Made by a program: the position numbers and the translations under genes. Below the pieces are notes generated by a model that did no database searches, had not been told where the DNA came from, and saw only the letters and a list, made by a program, of their open reading frames with translations. From Streptomyces sp. Ru71 (GTDB taxonomy: Bacteria > Actinomycetota > Actinomycetes > Streptomycetales > Streptomycetaceae), in the NCBI RefSeq assembly GCF_002920535.1, contig NZ_PQSS01000007.1:1-64000 (forward strand): DNA of 64,000 bases. Reading direction: 5' to 3'. Shown piece after piece: positions 51,357-61,962 of this stretch. Position 1 is the stretch's first letter, and each line of letters starts with the position of its first letter.

Positions 51357-52082
51357 ATGGCAAGTGTGCTCGTGGTCGAGGACGACCAGTTCGTACGCTC
51401 GGCGCTCATCCGGCATCTGACCGACGCCGCCCACACGGTGCGCAGCGTCGGCACGGCGCTGGAGGCGCTGCGCGAGGTCGCCCATTTCCGCTTCGACGTC
51501 GTCATCCTGGACCTTGGACTGCCCGATCTGGACGGCTCCGAGGCGCTGAAGATGCTGCGCGGCATCACCGACGTACCGGTGATCATCGCCACCGCCCGTG
51601 ACGACGAGGCGGAGGTGGTACGGCTGTTGAACGCCGGCGCGGACGACTACCTCACCAAGCCGTTCTCCCCGGAGCACCTGTCGGCGCGGATGGCCGCCGT
51701 GCTGCGCCGCGCCCGGGCCGGCGCCTCGGACACCCCGCACTCCACCGTGATCCGGGTCGGCGGCCTCACCGTCGACCCGCTGCGCCGCCAGGCCGAACTG
51801 GACGGCGTCCGCCTCGACCTCACCCGCCGCGAGTTCGACCTGCTCGCCTTCCTCGCCGGCCGCCCCGGTGTCGTCGTCGCCCGCAGGGAACTGCTCGCCG
51901 AGGTGTGGCAGCAGTCCTACGGCGACGACCAGACCATCGACGTCCATCTGTCCTGGCTGCGCCGCAAACTGGGCGAGACCGCCGCCAACCCGCGCTACCT
52001 GCACACCCTGCGCGGGGTCGGCGTGAAGCTGGAGCCACCGCAGACGGCGGAGCCACCGCAGACAGCGGAGCCACCGCGATGA
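51357..52082 (+). CDS. OmpR/PhoB-type response regulator
   Basis: 241 residues from ATG 51357. Receiver domain: acidic pair E8/D9, phospho-acceptor Asp52 (VVILDLGLPDLDG), Thr/Lys switch (TARDD, TKPFSPEHL). DNA-binding winged helix at about 135-225 (LTRREFDLLAFLAG, DVHLSWLRRKLG). The last residues are an EPPQTA tandem repeat (bases 52031-52078), an odd tail. It overlaps the kinase gene by four bases (ATGA) and is thus its partner. The gene pair sits upstream of a chitinase gene, so control of that gene is plausible. Confidence 0.9.
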   Translation: MASVLVVEDDQFVRSALIRHLTDAAHTVRSVGTALEALREVAHFRFDVVILDLGLPDLDGSEALKMLRGITDVPVIIATARDDEAEVVRLLNAGADDYLTKPFSPEHLSARMAAVLRRARAGASDTPHSTVIRVGGLTVDPLRRQAELDGVRLDLTRREFDLLAFLAGRPGVVVARRELLAEVWQQSYGDDQTIDVHLSWLRRKLGETAANPRYLHTLRGVGVKLEPPQTAEPPQTAEPPR

Positions 52083-53458
52083 GGTGGGCACTGGTGCGGG
52101 TGTGCCTGGCGGTCACCACGATGGTCGTGGTCGCCTTCGCCGTCCCGCTCGGCCTGGTCATCAAGGAGATGGCCCACGACCGGGCGCTGTCCAACGCCGA
52201 ACGGCAGGCGGCGGTCGTGGTGCCGGCGCTGTCCATCACCACCGACCGCGAGCAGTTGGAGCGGGTCGTCGCCTCGGCCGGCACGGACGACGGCATGGCG
52301 ATCCACCTTCCGGCCGGTGACGGCAAGGCCGCCCTCGACCTCGGCCGGCAGCGCGCCGACGGCCAGGACATCGAGGCGGTACGCAGACTGGGCCGCGCCT
52401 CCACCGCGAAGGTGCCCGGCGGTTCGGTGCTGCTGCAGCCGGTCGCGCTCAGCCTCGGCACGGTCGTGGTCGAGGTGTACGTCCCGGAGTCGGAGGTCAG
52501 CTACGGCGTCGGCACGGCCTGGGCGGTGCTCGCCGGGGTGGGTGTCGCGCTGGTCGTGGGTTCCGTCGCGGTCGCCGACCGGCTGGGCGTGCGGATGGTC
52601 CGCCCGGCCCAGCGGCTGGTGGAGGGCGCGCACGAACTGGGGGAGGGCAAGCTGGGCGCGCGGGTGCCGGAGGAGGGGCCGACGGAGCTGCGGCTCGCGG
52701 CGGTCGCGTTCAACTCCATGGCCGACCAGGTCGTCCAGCTCCTCGCCAACGAGCGGGAGCTGGCCGCCGATCTCTCGCACCGGCTGCGCACCCCGCTGAC
52801 GGTGCTCAGACTGAACGCGGCCTCGCTCGGCGACACGCCCGCGGCCGAGCAGACCCGGGCCGCCGTCGCCCAGCTGGAGCGCGAGGTCGACACCATCATC
52901 CGCACCGCCCGGGAGGCCAAGCCGCAGACCGCGGCCGCCGGGCCGGGAGCCGGCTGTGACGCGGCCGAAGTGGTGCGCGAGCGCATGGAGTTCTGGTCGG
53001 CGCTGGCCGAGGACGAGGGCCGCAAGTGGCGGCTGGCCGGGGTGGACCGCCCGGTGCGCATACCCGTGGCGCGCGCCGACCTGGCCGCCGCGCTGGACGC
53101 GCTGCTCGGCAACGTCTTCCGGCACACCCCGCAGGGCACGGCCTTCGCGGTCGACGTGCACAACGGCGAGGACGCGGTGCTGGTGCTGGTCTCCGACGCC
53201 GGGCCCGGCATACCCGACCCGGAGGCGGCCATGGCGCGCGGCCAGGGCTCGGGCAGCGACGGCTCGACCGGCCTCGGCCTGGACATCGTGCGCCGGCTCG
53301 CGGAGTCCACCGGCGGTGACGTACGCATCGGCTCCTCGGTCCTGGGCGGCACCGAGGTGCGGATCTGGCTCCAGCTGGACGGCCGCCGGAGCGTGCCCGG
53401 CCGCCGGGGACACCGGGGGAGCGTACGGCGGCGCAGACGCACGGCCGGAGCCCGCTGA
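52079..53458 (+). CDS. Sensor histidine kinase
   Basis: 459 residues. Two membrane helices (about 7-27 and 145-168) enclose an extracytoplasmic sensor loop of about 115 residues. HAMP linker (169-222), dimerisation domain with the phospho-acceptor His234 in LSHRLRTPL, then an HATPase_c domain (N-box LLGNVFRHTP, G1 VSDAGPGIPD, G2 GSTGLGLDIV). The short kinase with SHRLRTPL-type H box is common in Streptomyces. What it senses is not visible; an adjacent chitinase suggests a cell-wall or chitin cue. Confidence 0.9.
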   Translation: MRWALVRVCLAVTTMVVVAFAVPLGLVIKEMAHDRALSNAERQAAVVVPALSITTDREQLERVVASAGTDDGMAIHLPAGDGKAALDLGRQRADGQDIEAVRRLGRASTAKVPGGSVLLQPVALSLGTVVVEVYVPESEVSYGVGTAWAVLAGVGVALVVGSVAVADRLGVRMVRPAQRLVEGAHELGEGKLGARVPEEGPTELRLAAVAFNSMADQVVQLLANERELAADLSHRLRTPLTVLRLNAASLGDTPAAEQTRAAVAQLEREVDTIIRTAREAKPQTAAAGPGAGCDAAEVVRERMEFWSALAEDEGRKWRLAGVDRPVRIPVARADLAAALDALLGNVFRHTPQGTAFAVDVHNGEDAVLVLVSDAGPGIPDPEAAMARGQGSGSDGSTGLGLDIVRRLAESTGGDVRIGSSVLGGTEVRIWLQLDGRRSVPGRRGHRGSVRRRRRTAGAR

Positions 53459-53502
53459 GGACGGCCACCGGAGCCGCGACGGGCCTCCGCAATGCCTCTG
53501 TA

Positions 53503-53518
53503 ATTGGTCTCTACCTTT
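53503..53518. promoter_or_regulatory. Degenerate DasR/chitinase-type operator upstream of the chitinase
   Basis: ATTGGTCTCTACCTTT resembles the DasR element (core TGGTCTAGACC) with nine of eleven core bases, and also the direct-repeat operators of Streptomyces chitinase promoters. It lies about 135 bases before the chitinase start. Weaker than the 24804 site. Confidence 0.4.
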
Positions 53519-53653
53519 AACCGCCCCCGATCCCTTCCTTAAGCGCACCCTAAGAAGCTCAACGGCCGTCTGCATCAGGACATTTGTCCGATTCGGGCTC
53601 GCTAGCGTGCTGCCGCATCTCACCCCCCGTGAACAGCGAAGGCAGGCACGCCC

Positions 53654-55126
53654 ATGAGCACGCACCGGCGCAGGATCAGTGGCAGGAACAAGGCGATCGG
53701 CGCTCTCGTCGCCGCGGCCGTCGCGGGCGGCGGCGCCGTCCTGCTCACCGGCACGGCCCAGGCGGCCGGCGTCGGCGCCGTGTACACGAAGACCAGCAGC
53801 TGGTCGACCGGGTACACCGCGCAGTACGTGGTGACGAACAACAGCGGTCAGGCCGAGCAGGACTGGACCCTGGAGTTCGACCTGCCGGCCGGCGCCCGGC
53901 TCGGCTCCCTGTGGAACGGCGAGTCGAGCGTGAGCGGACAGCACGTCACCGTCAAGCCGCCGAAGTGGGACACCGACGGTCTGAAGGCCGGTGAGTCCGC
54001 CACCGTCGGCTTCGTCGTCGACGGCACCGGCGACCCGACGGGCTGCCGTATCGACGGCGGAGCGTGTTCCGCCGACGGCGGCGCCACCCCGGAGCCCAGC
54101 GGCCGCCCCACCCAGCCGCCGACCCCCACCCCCACGGCAACCCCCACGGCGACCCCCACCGCCCAGCCCACCCGGACGCCCACGGCGACCCCGACCCCGA
54201 CCGCCACCGGCGGCACCGGCACCGGGAACACCACCTCCGCCGGCTTCGCCCCCTACGTCGACACCTCCCTCTACCCGGCGTTCGACCTGCTGAAGAACGC
54301 CGACGCCACCGGCGTGAAGAACTACAACCTCGCCTTCGTCACCGACGGCGGCGGCTGCACCCCCAAGTGGGGCGGCGTCACCGACCTCACCGCCGACGCC
54401 GTGGCCGGCCAGATCGGCGCCCTGCGCGCCAAGGGCGGCGACGTCCGCGTCTCCTTCGGCGGCGCCTCCGGCACCGAACTGGCCACCTCCTGCTCCTCCG
54501 CCGACGCCCTGGCGGCCGCCTACGGCAAGGCCGTCGACGCCTTCAAGCTCACCAAGGTCGACTTCGACGTCGAGGGCGGCGCGCTGCCGAACACGGCCGC
54601 CAACACACGCCGCGCCCAGGCCATCGCCAAGCTCCAGCAGAGCCACCCCGGCCTGGACGTCTCCTTCACCCTGCCGGTCATGCCCGAGGGCCTCACCCAG
54701 GACGGCGTGAACCTGCTCTCCAACGCCAAGTCCAGCGGCGTGAAGATCTCCGCCGTCAACATCATGGCGATGGACTACGGCCCCGCCTACAGCGGCGACA
54801 TGGGCACCTACGCCGAGCAGGCCGCCACCGCCACCCAGGCCCAGGTCAAGGGGGTCCTGGGGCTGTCCGACAGCGCGGCCTGGAAGGCGGTCGCCGTGAC
54901 CCCGATGATCGGCGTCAACGACGTCTCCTCGGAGGTCTTCAAGGTCGACGACGCGACCCAGCTGGTGGCCTTCGCCAAGTCCAAGGGCCTGGGCTGGCTG
55001 TCGATGTGGTCGGCCACCCGCGACAAGGCCTGCGCCGGCGGCCCCAAGCCGTCCGCCGACGCCACGTGCAGCTCGATCGCCCAGGACCCGTCCGCCTTCT
55101 CCAAGGCGTTCGCGGCCTACAACTGA
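53654..55126 (+). CDS. Chitinase: signal peptide, CBM2-like domain, Pro/Thr linker, GH18 domain
   Basis: 490 residues. A twin-arginine-like signal (RRRISGRNK) and hydrophobic stretch ending at QAA (about residue 37) precede a family-2-type carbohydrate-binding module (about 40-135: SSWSTGYTAQYVVTN, QDWTLEFDLP). A long TPTATPTPT linker leads to the GH18 catalytic domain (about 200-490), with VDFDVEGG carrying the catalytic Glu and MAMDYGPAYSG after it. It degrades chitin outside the cell; the binding module would hold it to chitin or cellulose. It is next to a two-component system and a cellobiose importer. Confidence 0.92.
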   Translation: MSTHRRRISGRNKAIGALVAAAVAGGGAVLLTGTAQAAGVGAVYTKTSSWSTGYTAQYVVTNNSGQAEQDWTLEFDLPAGARLGSLWNGESSVSGQHVTVKPPKWDTDGLKAGESATVGFVVDGTGDPTGCRIDGGACSADGGATPEPSGRPTQPPTPTPTATPTATPTAQPTRTPTATPTPTATGGTGTGNTTSAGFAPYVDTSLYPAFDLLKNADATGVKNYNLAFVTDGGGCTPKWGGVTDLTADAVAGQIGALRAKGGDVRVSFGGASGTELATSCSSADALAAAYGKAVDAFKLTKVDFDVEGGALPNTAANTRRAQAIAKLQQSHPGLDVSFTLPVMPEGLTQDGVNLLSNAKSSGVKISAVNIMAMDYGPAYSGDMGTYAEQAATATQAQVKGVLGLSDSAAWKAVAVTPMIGVNDVSSEVFKVDDATQLVAFAKSKGLGWLSMWSATRDKACAGGPKPSADATCSSIAQDPSAFSKAFAAYN

Positions 55127-55150
55127 GCCCTTACGGCTGAACCCTTCGGG

Positions 55151-56586
<1,436 letters not shown>

Positions 56587-56587
<1 letters not shown>

Positions 56588-56600
56588 GGAAGCGCTCCCA
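56587..56600. promoter_or_regulatory. CebR operator overlapping the bglC start codon
   Basis: TGGAAGCGCTCCCA differs at one base from the CebR consensus TGGGAGCGCTCCCA. On the bglC strand it overlaps the ATG start, so bound repressor would block transcription at the very beginning of the gene. Just beyond it, an 18-base unit TTGGTGGTCGTGGAGACC is repeated twice (56601-56636). Confidence 0.75.
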
Positions 56601-56726
56601 TTGGTGGTCGTGGAGACCTTGGTGGTCGTGGAGACCGACGAGTGAAAGAGAACGGAGAAGAGAAAGGGTGAGGTGGGGGCCGGGGCGGCGGTGGCCCGGC
56701 CCCCGGACGGGGTCCGCGCGAGCGGG

Positions 56727-57620
56727 TCAGCCCTTGACCGCGCCCTGCATGATCCCGCCGACGATCTGCTTGCCGAACAGCAGGAAGGCCAGCAGCAGCG
56801 GCAGCGTGCCGAGCAGCGCGCCCGCCATGATCACCGAGTCGTCGGGGATGTAGCCGGTGCCCAGCTGGTTCAGGGCGACCTGCACGGTCGGGTTCTCGCC
56901 GTTCAGGGCGATGATCGGCCACAGGAAGTCGTTCCAGGCCATCACGAACGTCAGCAGCCCCAGCACCGCCATCGCCGGGCGGGCCGCCGGGAAGACGACG
57001 TGCCACACGACCCGCAGGCTGGACGCGCCGTCCACCCGGGCCGCCTCGATCAGCTCGGTCGGCAGCGCCCCCACCAGGTACTGCCGCATGAAGAACGTAC
57101 CGAAGGCGCTGACCAGGGTCGGCAGGATCACGGTCTGCAGATGGTTCGCCCAGTGCAGGTCCGTCATCCACAGATACAGCGGTACGACGGCCAGCTGCGG
57201 CGGGATCATCATGGTGCCGATCGTCAGCAGCAGCAGCGTGGAGGAGAAGCGGAACCGCAGCTTGGCGAAGGCGAACCCGGCCAGCGTGGAGAACAGCACC
57301 GTGCCGGCGGTGATCGTGGCCGCGACGAACGTGGTGTTCACCATCGCGGTGCCCATGCCGGCCTGGTCCCAGGCGGTTTCCAGGTTCTTGAACAGGTTGC
57401 CGCCGAACCACAGCGGCGGCGGCGTCTGCGCCAGCCGGGTGTTGGTGCGCGAGGCCGCGATCGCCGTCCACACCAGCGGGGCCAGCGAGACCAGCGCGAA
57501 CACGACGAGCACGACATAGGTGACCGGGCCGGCGTGCAGCTGCTTGCCCGCGCCCATCACCCGGCGCCGTCCCTCGCGCGGGGCGGTCTTGCGCGGCAGA
57601 GTCAGGTCACTGGTGGTCAT
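56727..57620 (-). CDS. cebG: Cellobiose ABC transporter permease, CebG
   Basis: 297 residues from ATG 57620, overlapping the cebF stop (ATGA). Six hydrophobic segments, the first at about 30-52, and the EAA loop ([19 protein letters not shown]) near 200. It belongs to the MalG branch of sugar ABC permeases. Works with CebF and the lipoprotein CebE; the ATPase, usually a shared MsiK, is not encoded here. Confidence 0.92.
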   Translation of the reverse strand: MTTSDLTLPRKTAPREGRRRVMGAGKQLHAGPVTYVVLVVFALVSLAPLVWTAIAASRTNTRLAQTPPPLWFGGNLFKNLETAWDQAGMGTAMVNTTFVAATITAGTVLFSTLAGFAFAKLRFRFSSTLLLLTIGTMMIPPQLAVVPLYLWMTDLHWANHLQTVILPTLVSAFGTFFMRQYLVGALPTELIEAARVDGASSLRVVWHVVFPAARPAMAVLGLLTFVMAWNDFLWPIIALNGENPTVQVALNQLGTGYIPDDSVIMAGALLGTLPLLLAFLLFGKQIVGGIMQGAVKG

Positions 57621-58648
57621 TGAGCCTTCCTCAGCCGACGGGAGACCAGCAGGTTGAGCGCGGCGACGACCAGCAGGAGCAGCAGCATCGTCCAGGCGAT
57701 CGCGGACGCCTTGCCGAGGTTGCCGATGATGAAGCCCTGGTCGTACATGTACAGGCCGAGGGTCTGGAACTGGTGCTCCGAGCCGCCCTTGGAGCCGCTC
57801 ACGCCGCCGAACAGCAGCGGCTCGCCGAACAGCTGGGTGGCGCCGATGGTGGAGACGACGACGGTGAACAGGATCGTCGGCCGCAGCATCGGGATCGTCA
57901 CGTGCCGAAACTGCTGCCAGCGGTTCGCGCCGTCGATCGCCGCCGACTCGTACAGGTCGGCCGGGATCGCCTGCATCGCCGCCAGGTAGATCAGCGCGTT
58001 GTAGCCGGTCCACCGCCAGATCACGATGGAGGACACCGCCAGCTGCGAACCCCAGTCGGACTCGTGCCAGTTGACGGGCTTCTGGCCCAGCAGATCGAGG
58101 ACCCAGTTGACGATGCCGTTCTTCTCCGGGGAGAACAGCAGCGCGAACACCAGCGTCGCGGCGGCCACCGAGGTGGCGTACGGGGTCAGCATCACCACCC
58201 GCCACACGGTCGAGCCGCGCAGCCTGAAGTTCAGCAGATGCGCCAGCCAGAGCGCGGCGGCGAGCTGCGGCACGGTGGAGATCAGCCCGATGGTGAAGGT
58301 GTTCTCCAGGGCGTTCCAGAAGAACTCCGAGGACAGCAGCTGCTTGTAGTTCTCAAGCCCCGCCCAGCTCTGCCCGTCCAGGTCGGACAGCTGCACATGG
58401 TGCAGCGAGTACCAGGCGGTGTACAGCAGCGGCACCAGCGAGAAGGCGCCGAAGATCACGAAGAAGGGGGCGATGAACGCGTACGGCGACGCCTTCATGT
58501 CCCAGCGGTACAGCCGGCTGCGCCAGGAACCGGGGCCGCCGGGCGGCGTACCGCGACCGTGAGCGCCCCGGGCCGCGCCCGGCTGGGAGCCGGGCGCGGC
58601 CTCGGCGCTCGACGCGGGGTGCGCGAGAGCCTGGTCGGAGCTGGTCAC
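57617..58648 (-). CDS. cebF: Cellobiose ABC transporter permease, CebF
   Basis: 343 residues from GTG 58648, which overlaps the cebE stop (GTGA). A Pro/Gly-rich soluble N-terminus (1-50) precedes six membrane helices, with the EAA loop (YESAAIDGANRWQQFRHVT) near 225. MalF-type partner of CebG. Confidence 0.92.
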   Translation of the reverse strand: MTSSDQALAHPASSAEAAPGSQPGAARGAHGRGTPPGGPGSWRSRLYRWDMKASPYAFIAPFFVIFGAFSLVPLLYTAWYSLHHVQLSDLDGQSWAGLENYKQLLSSEFFWNALENTFTIGLISTVPQLAAALWLAHLLNFRLRGSTVWRVVMLTPYATSVAAATLVFALLFSPEKNGIVNWVLDLLGQKPVNWHESDWGSQLAVSSIVIWRWTGYNALIYLAAMQAIPADLYESAAIDGANRWQQFRHVTIPMLRPTILFTVVVSTIGATQLFGEPLLFGGVSGSKGGSEHQFQTLGLYMYDQGFIIGNLGKASAIAWTMLLLLLVVAALNLLVSRRLRKAQ

Positions 58649-59979
58649 TGGCCGAGCACGTCCTTGACTTCCTTGGTGGCCGCTTCCCAGCCCTGCTCGG
58701 GCGTCTTGCCCTTCTGCTCGACCTGGACGATGCCGATGTCACAGATCGCGGTGTCGATCGGCTTGTCCTTCGCGCCGAGCGGCTGCGCCGGGATGGTCTT
58801 GGCCGCGTCGGAGAAGATCTGCGTCAGCGGGGCGTTCGAGAAGTACGCCAGGGTGTCGGGCTGCGGCTTCAGGGCCGCGTACGCCGCCGGGGAGGACGGG
58901 AAGCTGGCCTGCTTGGCGAAGACCTTCGCCTGCTGCTCGGGCGCGGTCAGCCACTTCGCCAGCTCGATGGCCTCCTTCTGGTGCTTGCCCGCCTTCGGCA
59001 CGCCGATGAAGGAGCCGCCCCAGTTGCCGGCGGTCGGGGCCGCCGCCACGTCCCACTTGCCGCTGCCGGCCGCGCCGGACTTCTCCTGGATGTAGCCGAT
59101 CATCCAGGCCGGGCAGGCCACGGTGGCGAAGGTGCCGTTGGCGAACGCCTGGTCCCACGGCTTGTCGAACTGCTTCAGCTTGGCCGACATGTCGCTGGTC
59201 GCCACGCCCATGGCGGCGTTCCAGGCCTTCTTCACGCCCGTGGACTTGTCGTAGACGACGTTGCCGTCCTTGTCGTAGTTGCGCTCGGTCTCGCCGCCGA
59301 GGACCGCGTTGTAGACGGAGGAGGCGGAGTCGACGAACTTGGTGCCGCTCGGGGCCTTCTTCATGTACTGCTTGCCGAGGTCGACGTACTTGTTCCAGTC
59401 GCCCTTCCACAGCGCGGCGAGCTTGGTGCGGTCGGTCTCCAGGCCGGCCTTGGCGAACAGGTCCTTGCGGTAGCAGACCGCCATCGGGCCGATGTCGGTG
59501 CCGAGCCCGATGAGCTTGCCGTCCTTGGTGGTGGCCTGGGCGTTCTTCCAGTCCAGCCACTGCGACTTGTCGACCTCCTTGCCGAGGTCGACGAACTTGT
59601 CGGCCTGGGTCTGGACGGCCTCGGTGACGTTGCCGATCTCGATGGCCTGGACGTCGTCGGTGCCGGAGCCGGCCTGGAGGCGGGTGAGCACCTTCGGCCA
59701 GTAGACGTCGGTCTTGGTGGTGACGTTCTCCTTAATGACGATGTCCGGGTGGAGCTTCATGTACTCGTCGTACAGACCGGCCTGCTTGTAGCCGAAGACG
59801 CCGAAGGTGCCGACGGACAGCGTCACCTTGCCCTTGGCGTTCCCCCCTCCGCCGCCGCCGTTGCCGTCGCTCGACGAGTCGTCGTCGTCACTGGCGCAGC
59901 CTGCCAGCAGTCCCGTGGTGAGTACGGCGACGGCCGTCAGGGCCGTCAGCCGGTGGGACCGGCGGGTACTCGTGCGCAT
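58645..59979 (-). CDS. cebE: Cellobiose-binding lipoprotein, CebE
   Basis: 444 residues from ATG 59979 (AGGAGG upstream). The signal peptide ends in the lipobox LLAGCAS (Cys near residue 29), followed by an Asp/Ser/Gly-rich spacer and a family 1 sugar-binding domain (VTLSVGTFGVFGYKQ at its start). It captures cello-oligosaccharides for import; in plant-pathogenic and saprophytic streptomycetes this protein is the entry point for cellobiose/cellotriose signalling. It heads the cebEFG-bglC run and is controlled by the CebR site upstream. Confidence 0.92.
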   Translation of the reverse strand: MRTSTRRSHRLTALTAVAVLTTGLLAGCASDDDDSSSDGNGGGGGGNAKGKVTLSVGTFGVFGYKQAGLYDEYMKLHPDIVIKENVTTKTDVYWPKVLTRLQAGSGTDDVQAIEIGNVTEAVQTQADKFVDLGKEVDKSQWLDWKNAQATTKDGKLIGLGTDIGPMAVCYRKDLFAKAGLETDRTKLAALWKGDWNKYVDLGKQYMKKAPSGTKFVDSASSVYNAVLGGETERNYDKDGNVVYDKSTGVKKAWNAAMGVATSDMSAKLKQFDKPWDQAFANGTFATVACPAWMIGYIQEKSGAAGSGKWDVAAAPTAGNWGGSFIGVPKAGKHQKEAIELAKWLTAPEQQAKVFAKQASFPSSPAAYAALKPQPDTLAYFSNAPLTQIFSDAAKTIPAQPLGAKDKPIDTAICDIGIVQVEQKGKTPEQGWEAATKEVKDVLGQ

Positions 59980-60300
59980 TGCGTCCTCCTGTTGCCTGAC
60001 GTGCCGACCCCCCGGCCAACTGCATCGGTTGGGCCCGTTCGTGCTCGCTGCGGCTCGGGCGGGGAACGTGCGGGACGTGTATGTGTCAGGTACTGTGGGA
60101 GCGCTCCCACAAGTGATGTGTTGAAGAGTCGTGGGTTCGTGCGGGGGTGTCAAGGGCACGGACACGGAGAAGTGCGTTCAGTTATCGGGCTGTTAACTGG
60201 AGTTGAGGATTCCGGCGGAGGTGTCACGGGGCGGTCACCTCCCGTGGCGGGGCTGTTAGATTCCAGGCCAGCGGGACGACGACAGCGGGAGGCGGAGCGC
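59980..60300. other. cebE/cebR divergent promoter region
   Basis: 321 bases between the two divergent starts. Contains the perfect CebR operator at 60096-60109, about 115 bases from the cebE start and about 190 from the cebR start. No gene is visible in it. Confidence 0.7.
60096..60109. promoter_or_regulatory. Perfect CebR operator TGGGAGCGCTCCCA
   Basis: A perfect 14-base palindrome identical to the CebR consensus, extended to a perfect 16-mer GTGGGAGCGCTCCCAC (60095-60110), in the cebE/cebR divergent region. CebR releases it on binding cellobiose or cellotriose, so it should control cebEFG-bglC and cebR itself. Confidence 0.9.
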
Positions 60301-61356
60301 ATGGCAGGCCACGGAGCGCGGGGACGGAGCGGGGGCCGGCCCACCCTCGAAGAGGTCGCCGCGCGCGCCGGTGTCGGCCGGGGCACGGTGTCCCGGGTGA
60401 TCAACGGCTCACCGCGGGTCAGTGACGCCACCCGCGCCGCCGTCGAGGCCGCCGTCGCCGAGCTCGGTTACGTCCCCAACACCGCGGCACGCGCCCTGGC
60501 CGCCAACCGCACCGACGCGATCGCCCTCGTCGTCCCCGAGCCGGAGACCCGCTTCTTCGCCGAGCCGTACTTCTCGGACATGCTGCGCGGTGTCGGCGCG
60601 GAACTCACCGACACCGAGATGCAGCTCCTGCTGATCTTCGCGGGCAACGACCGCGAGCGGCGGCGGCTCGCCCAGTACCTGGCCGCGCACCGGGTGGACG
60701 GCGTCCTGCTGGTCTCCGTGCACGCCGACGATCCGCTGCCCGACCTGCTGGACCAGCTGGAGATCCCCGCGGTGATCAGCGGCCCCCGGTCGGCCGGGGA
60801 GACCCTGCCGTCGGTGGACTCGGACAACTACGGCGGCGCCCGGCAGGCCGTGGAGCACCTGCTCTCCCGGGGCCGGACCCGGATCGCCCACATCACCGGC
60901 CGCCTCGACGTCTACGGCGCCCAGCGGCGCGTCGACGGCTACCGGGACGCGCTGCGGGACGCGGGCCGGGAGGTCGAGGAACGGCTCATCGAGCCCGGGG
61001 ACTTCACCGAGGAGGGCGGCCGGCGGGCGATGACGAGCCTGCTCGCCCGGTGCCCCGAACTGGACGCGGTGTTCGCCGGCTCGGATGTGACGGCGGCCGG
61101 GGCGCGGCAGGTGCTGCGGGAGGCGGGGCGGCGGATCCCGGAGGACGTGGCGCTCGTCGGGTACGACGACTCGGCGATAGCCCGGCACATGGATCCCCCG
61201 CTGACGAGCGTGCGGCAGCCGATCCAGGAGATGGGGCGGCGGATGATCGACCTGCTGCTGACCGAGATCGCGGACCGCCGGCCGGCGGTCTCCCGGGGGC
61301 TGGAGCGGCGCCGGGTGGAGCTGCCGGCGGAGCTGGTGGAGCGGGCCTCGTCCTGA
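60301..61356 (+). CDS. cebR: CebR, LacI-family cellobiose repressor
   Basis: 351 residues from ATG 60301, with GGGAGG upstream; the longer open frame upstream covers the divergent promoter and cebE. N-terminal HTH and hinge (about 12-65: TLEEVAARAGVGRGTVSRVI, PNTAARALA) and a periplasmic-binding-type effector domain (70-340). It represses the divergent cebEFG-bglC operon and itself through the TGGGAGCGCTCCCA operator, with cellobiose or cellotriose as inducer. In plant-pathogenic streptomycetes its orthologue also governs thaxtomin synthesis. Confidence 0.93.
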   Translation: MAGHGARGRSGGRPTLEEVAARAGVGRGTVSRVINGSPRVSDATRAAVEAAVAELGYVPNTAARALAANRTDAIALVVPEPETRFFAEPYFSDMLRGVGAELTDTEMQLLLIFAGNDRERRRLAQYLAAHRVDGVLLVSVHADDPLPDLLDQLEIPAVISGPRSAGETLPSVDSDNYGGARQAVEHLLSRGRTRIAHITGRLDVYGAQRRVDGYRDALRDAGREVEERLIEPGDFTEEGGRRAMTSLLARCPELDAVFAGSDVTAAGARQVLREAGRRIPEDVALVGYDDSAIARHMDPPLTSVRQPIQEMGRRMIDLLLTEIADRRPAVSRGLERRRVELPAELVERASS

Positions 61357-61384
61357 GCGGGGCCGGCGGCGGTCGCGGGGGCGG

Positions 61385-61885
61385 CTACCGCCGCAGCCGC
61401 CAGCGGGTCTCGCCGTCGTACTCCTCCTCGGTGGGCTGAAGACCGGCTGCTCGCGCCACGGCCGCCGAGGCGAGGTGAGCGGGGTGGATGTGGGCGACGA
61501 CGGTACCGATCGACGGCTGCCGGCTCAGCCAGTCCACCAGCCCGCGCGCGGCCTCGGCGGCGTAGCCGTGGCCCTGCCAGGGGGTGCCGACGACCCAGGC
61601 GACGGAGGCTTGCGCGGCCGGTGTGTCCACCGTGGCCTGCACGGTGCCGATCAGCCGGTCCTCCGCGCGCAGCCGCAGCACCCAGTTGCACCAGGAGACC
61701 GCGGGGTCGGGCGAACCGGCGACGAGACGCTCGTAGCGAGCGCGCAGCGCCTGCCGGTCGAGCGGTGTGCCCCCGATGAAGGTGTGCAGAGCGGGGTCGG
61801 ACAGCACCGCGGCCATCTCCACCGCGTGCTCGGGGAGCAGCGGTACGAGGTCCAGGCGGCTGGTGCTGAGCGGCTCGGCGTACAG
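61385..61885 (-). CDS. GNAT acetyltransferase, start uncertain
   Basis: GNAT core visible: VSWCNWVLRLRAEDRLIGTV, then WVVGTPWQGHGYAAEAARGL (acetyl-CoA loop) and AAGLQPTEEE near the end. The first GTG in frame is 61822, but clear family sequence (YAEPLSTSRLDLVPLLPEHA) continues upstream to about 61885, where the only candidate start is a CTG after a G run. Either a rare CTG start is used or a small indel near 61886-61896 has removed the original start. Cytoplasmic; transfers acetyl to an amine, substrate unknown. Confidence 0.65.
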   Translation of the reverse strand: MYAEPLSTSRLDLVPLLPEHAVEMAAVLSDPALHTFIGGTPLDRQALRARYERLVAGSPDPAVSWCNWVLRLRAEDRLIGTVQATVDTPAAQASVAWVVGTPWQGHGYAAEAARGLVDWLSRQPSIGTVVAHIHPAHLASAAVARAAGLQPTEEEYDGETRWRLRR

Positions 61886-61917
61886 GGCGGCCCCCCGGTG
61901 GAAGCGTCGGTGAACGC

Positions 61918-61956
61918 AATCAGCCGGTGACCTTACGCGAAGGTCACCGGCTGATT
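61918..61956 (-). terminator. Perfect 17-pair hairpin after tRNA-His
   Basis: AATCAGCCGGTGACCTT (61918-61934) and its reverse complement (61940-61956) are separated by ACGCG. It lies six bases past the 3' end of the tRNA-His gene. The stem has A/T-rich ends and is a strong intrinsic terminator candidate on either strand. Confidence 0.85.
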
Positions 61957-61962
61957 ACTCAG

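Noticed and set aside
51995..54646. 883-residue minus-strand frame opposite the sensor kinase and chitinase genes
   Set aside because: Gly/Val/Arg-rich shadow without domains; the plus-strand genes are certain.
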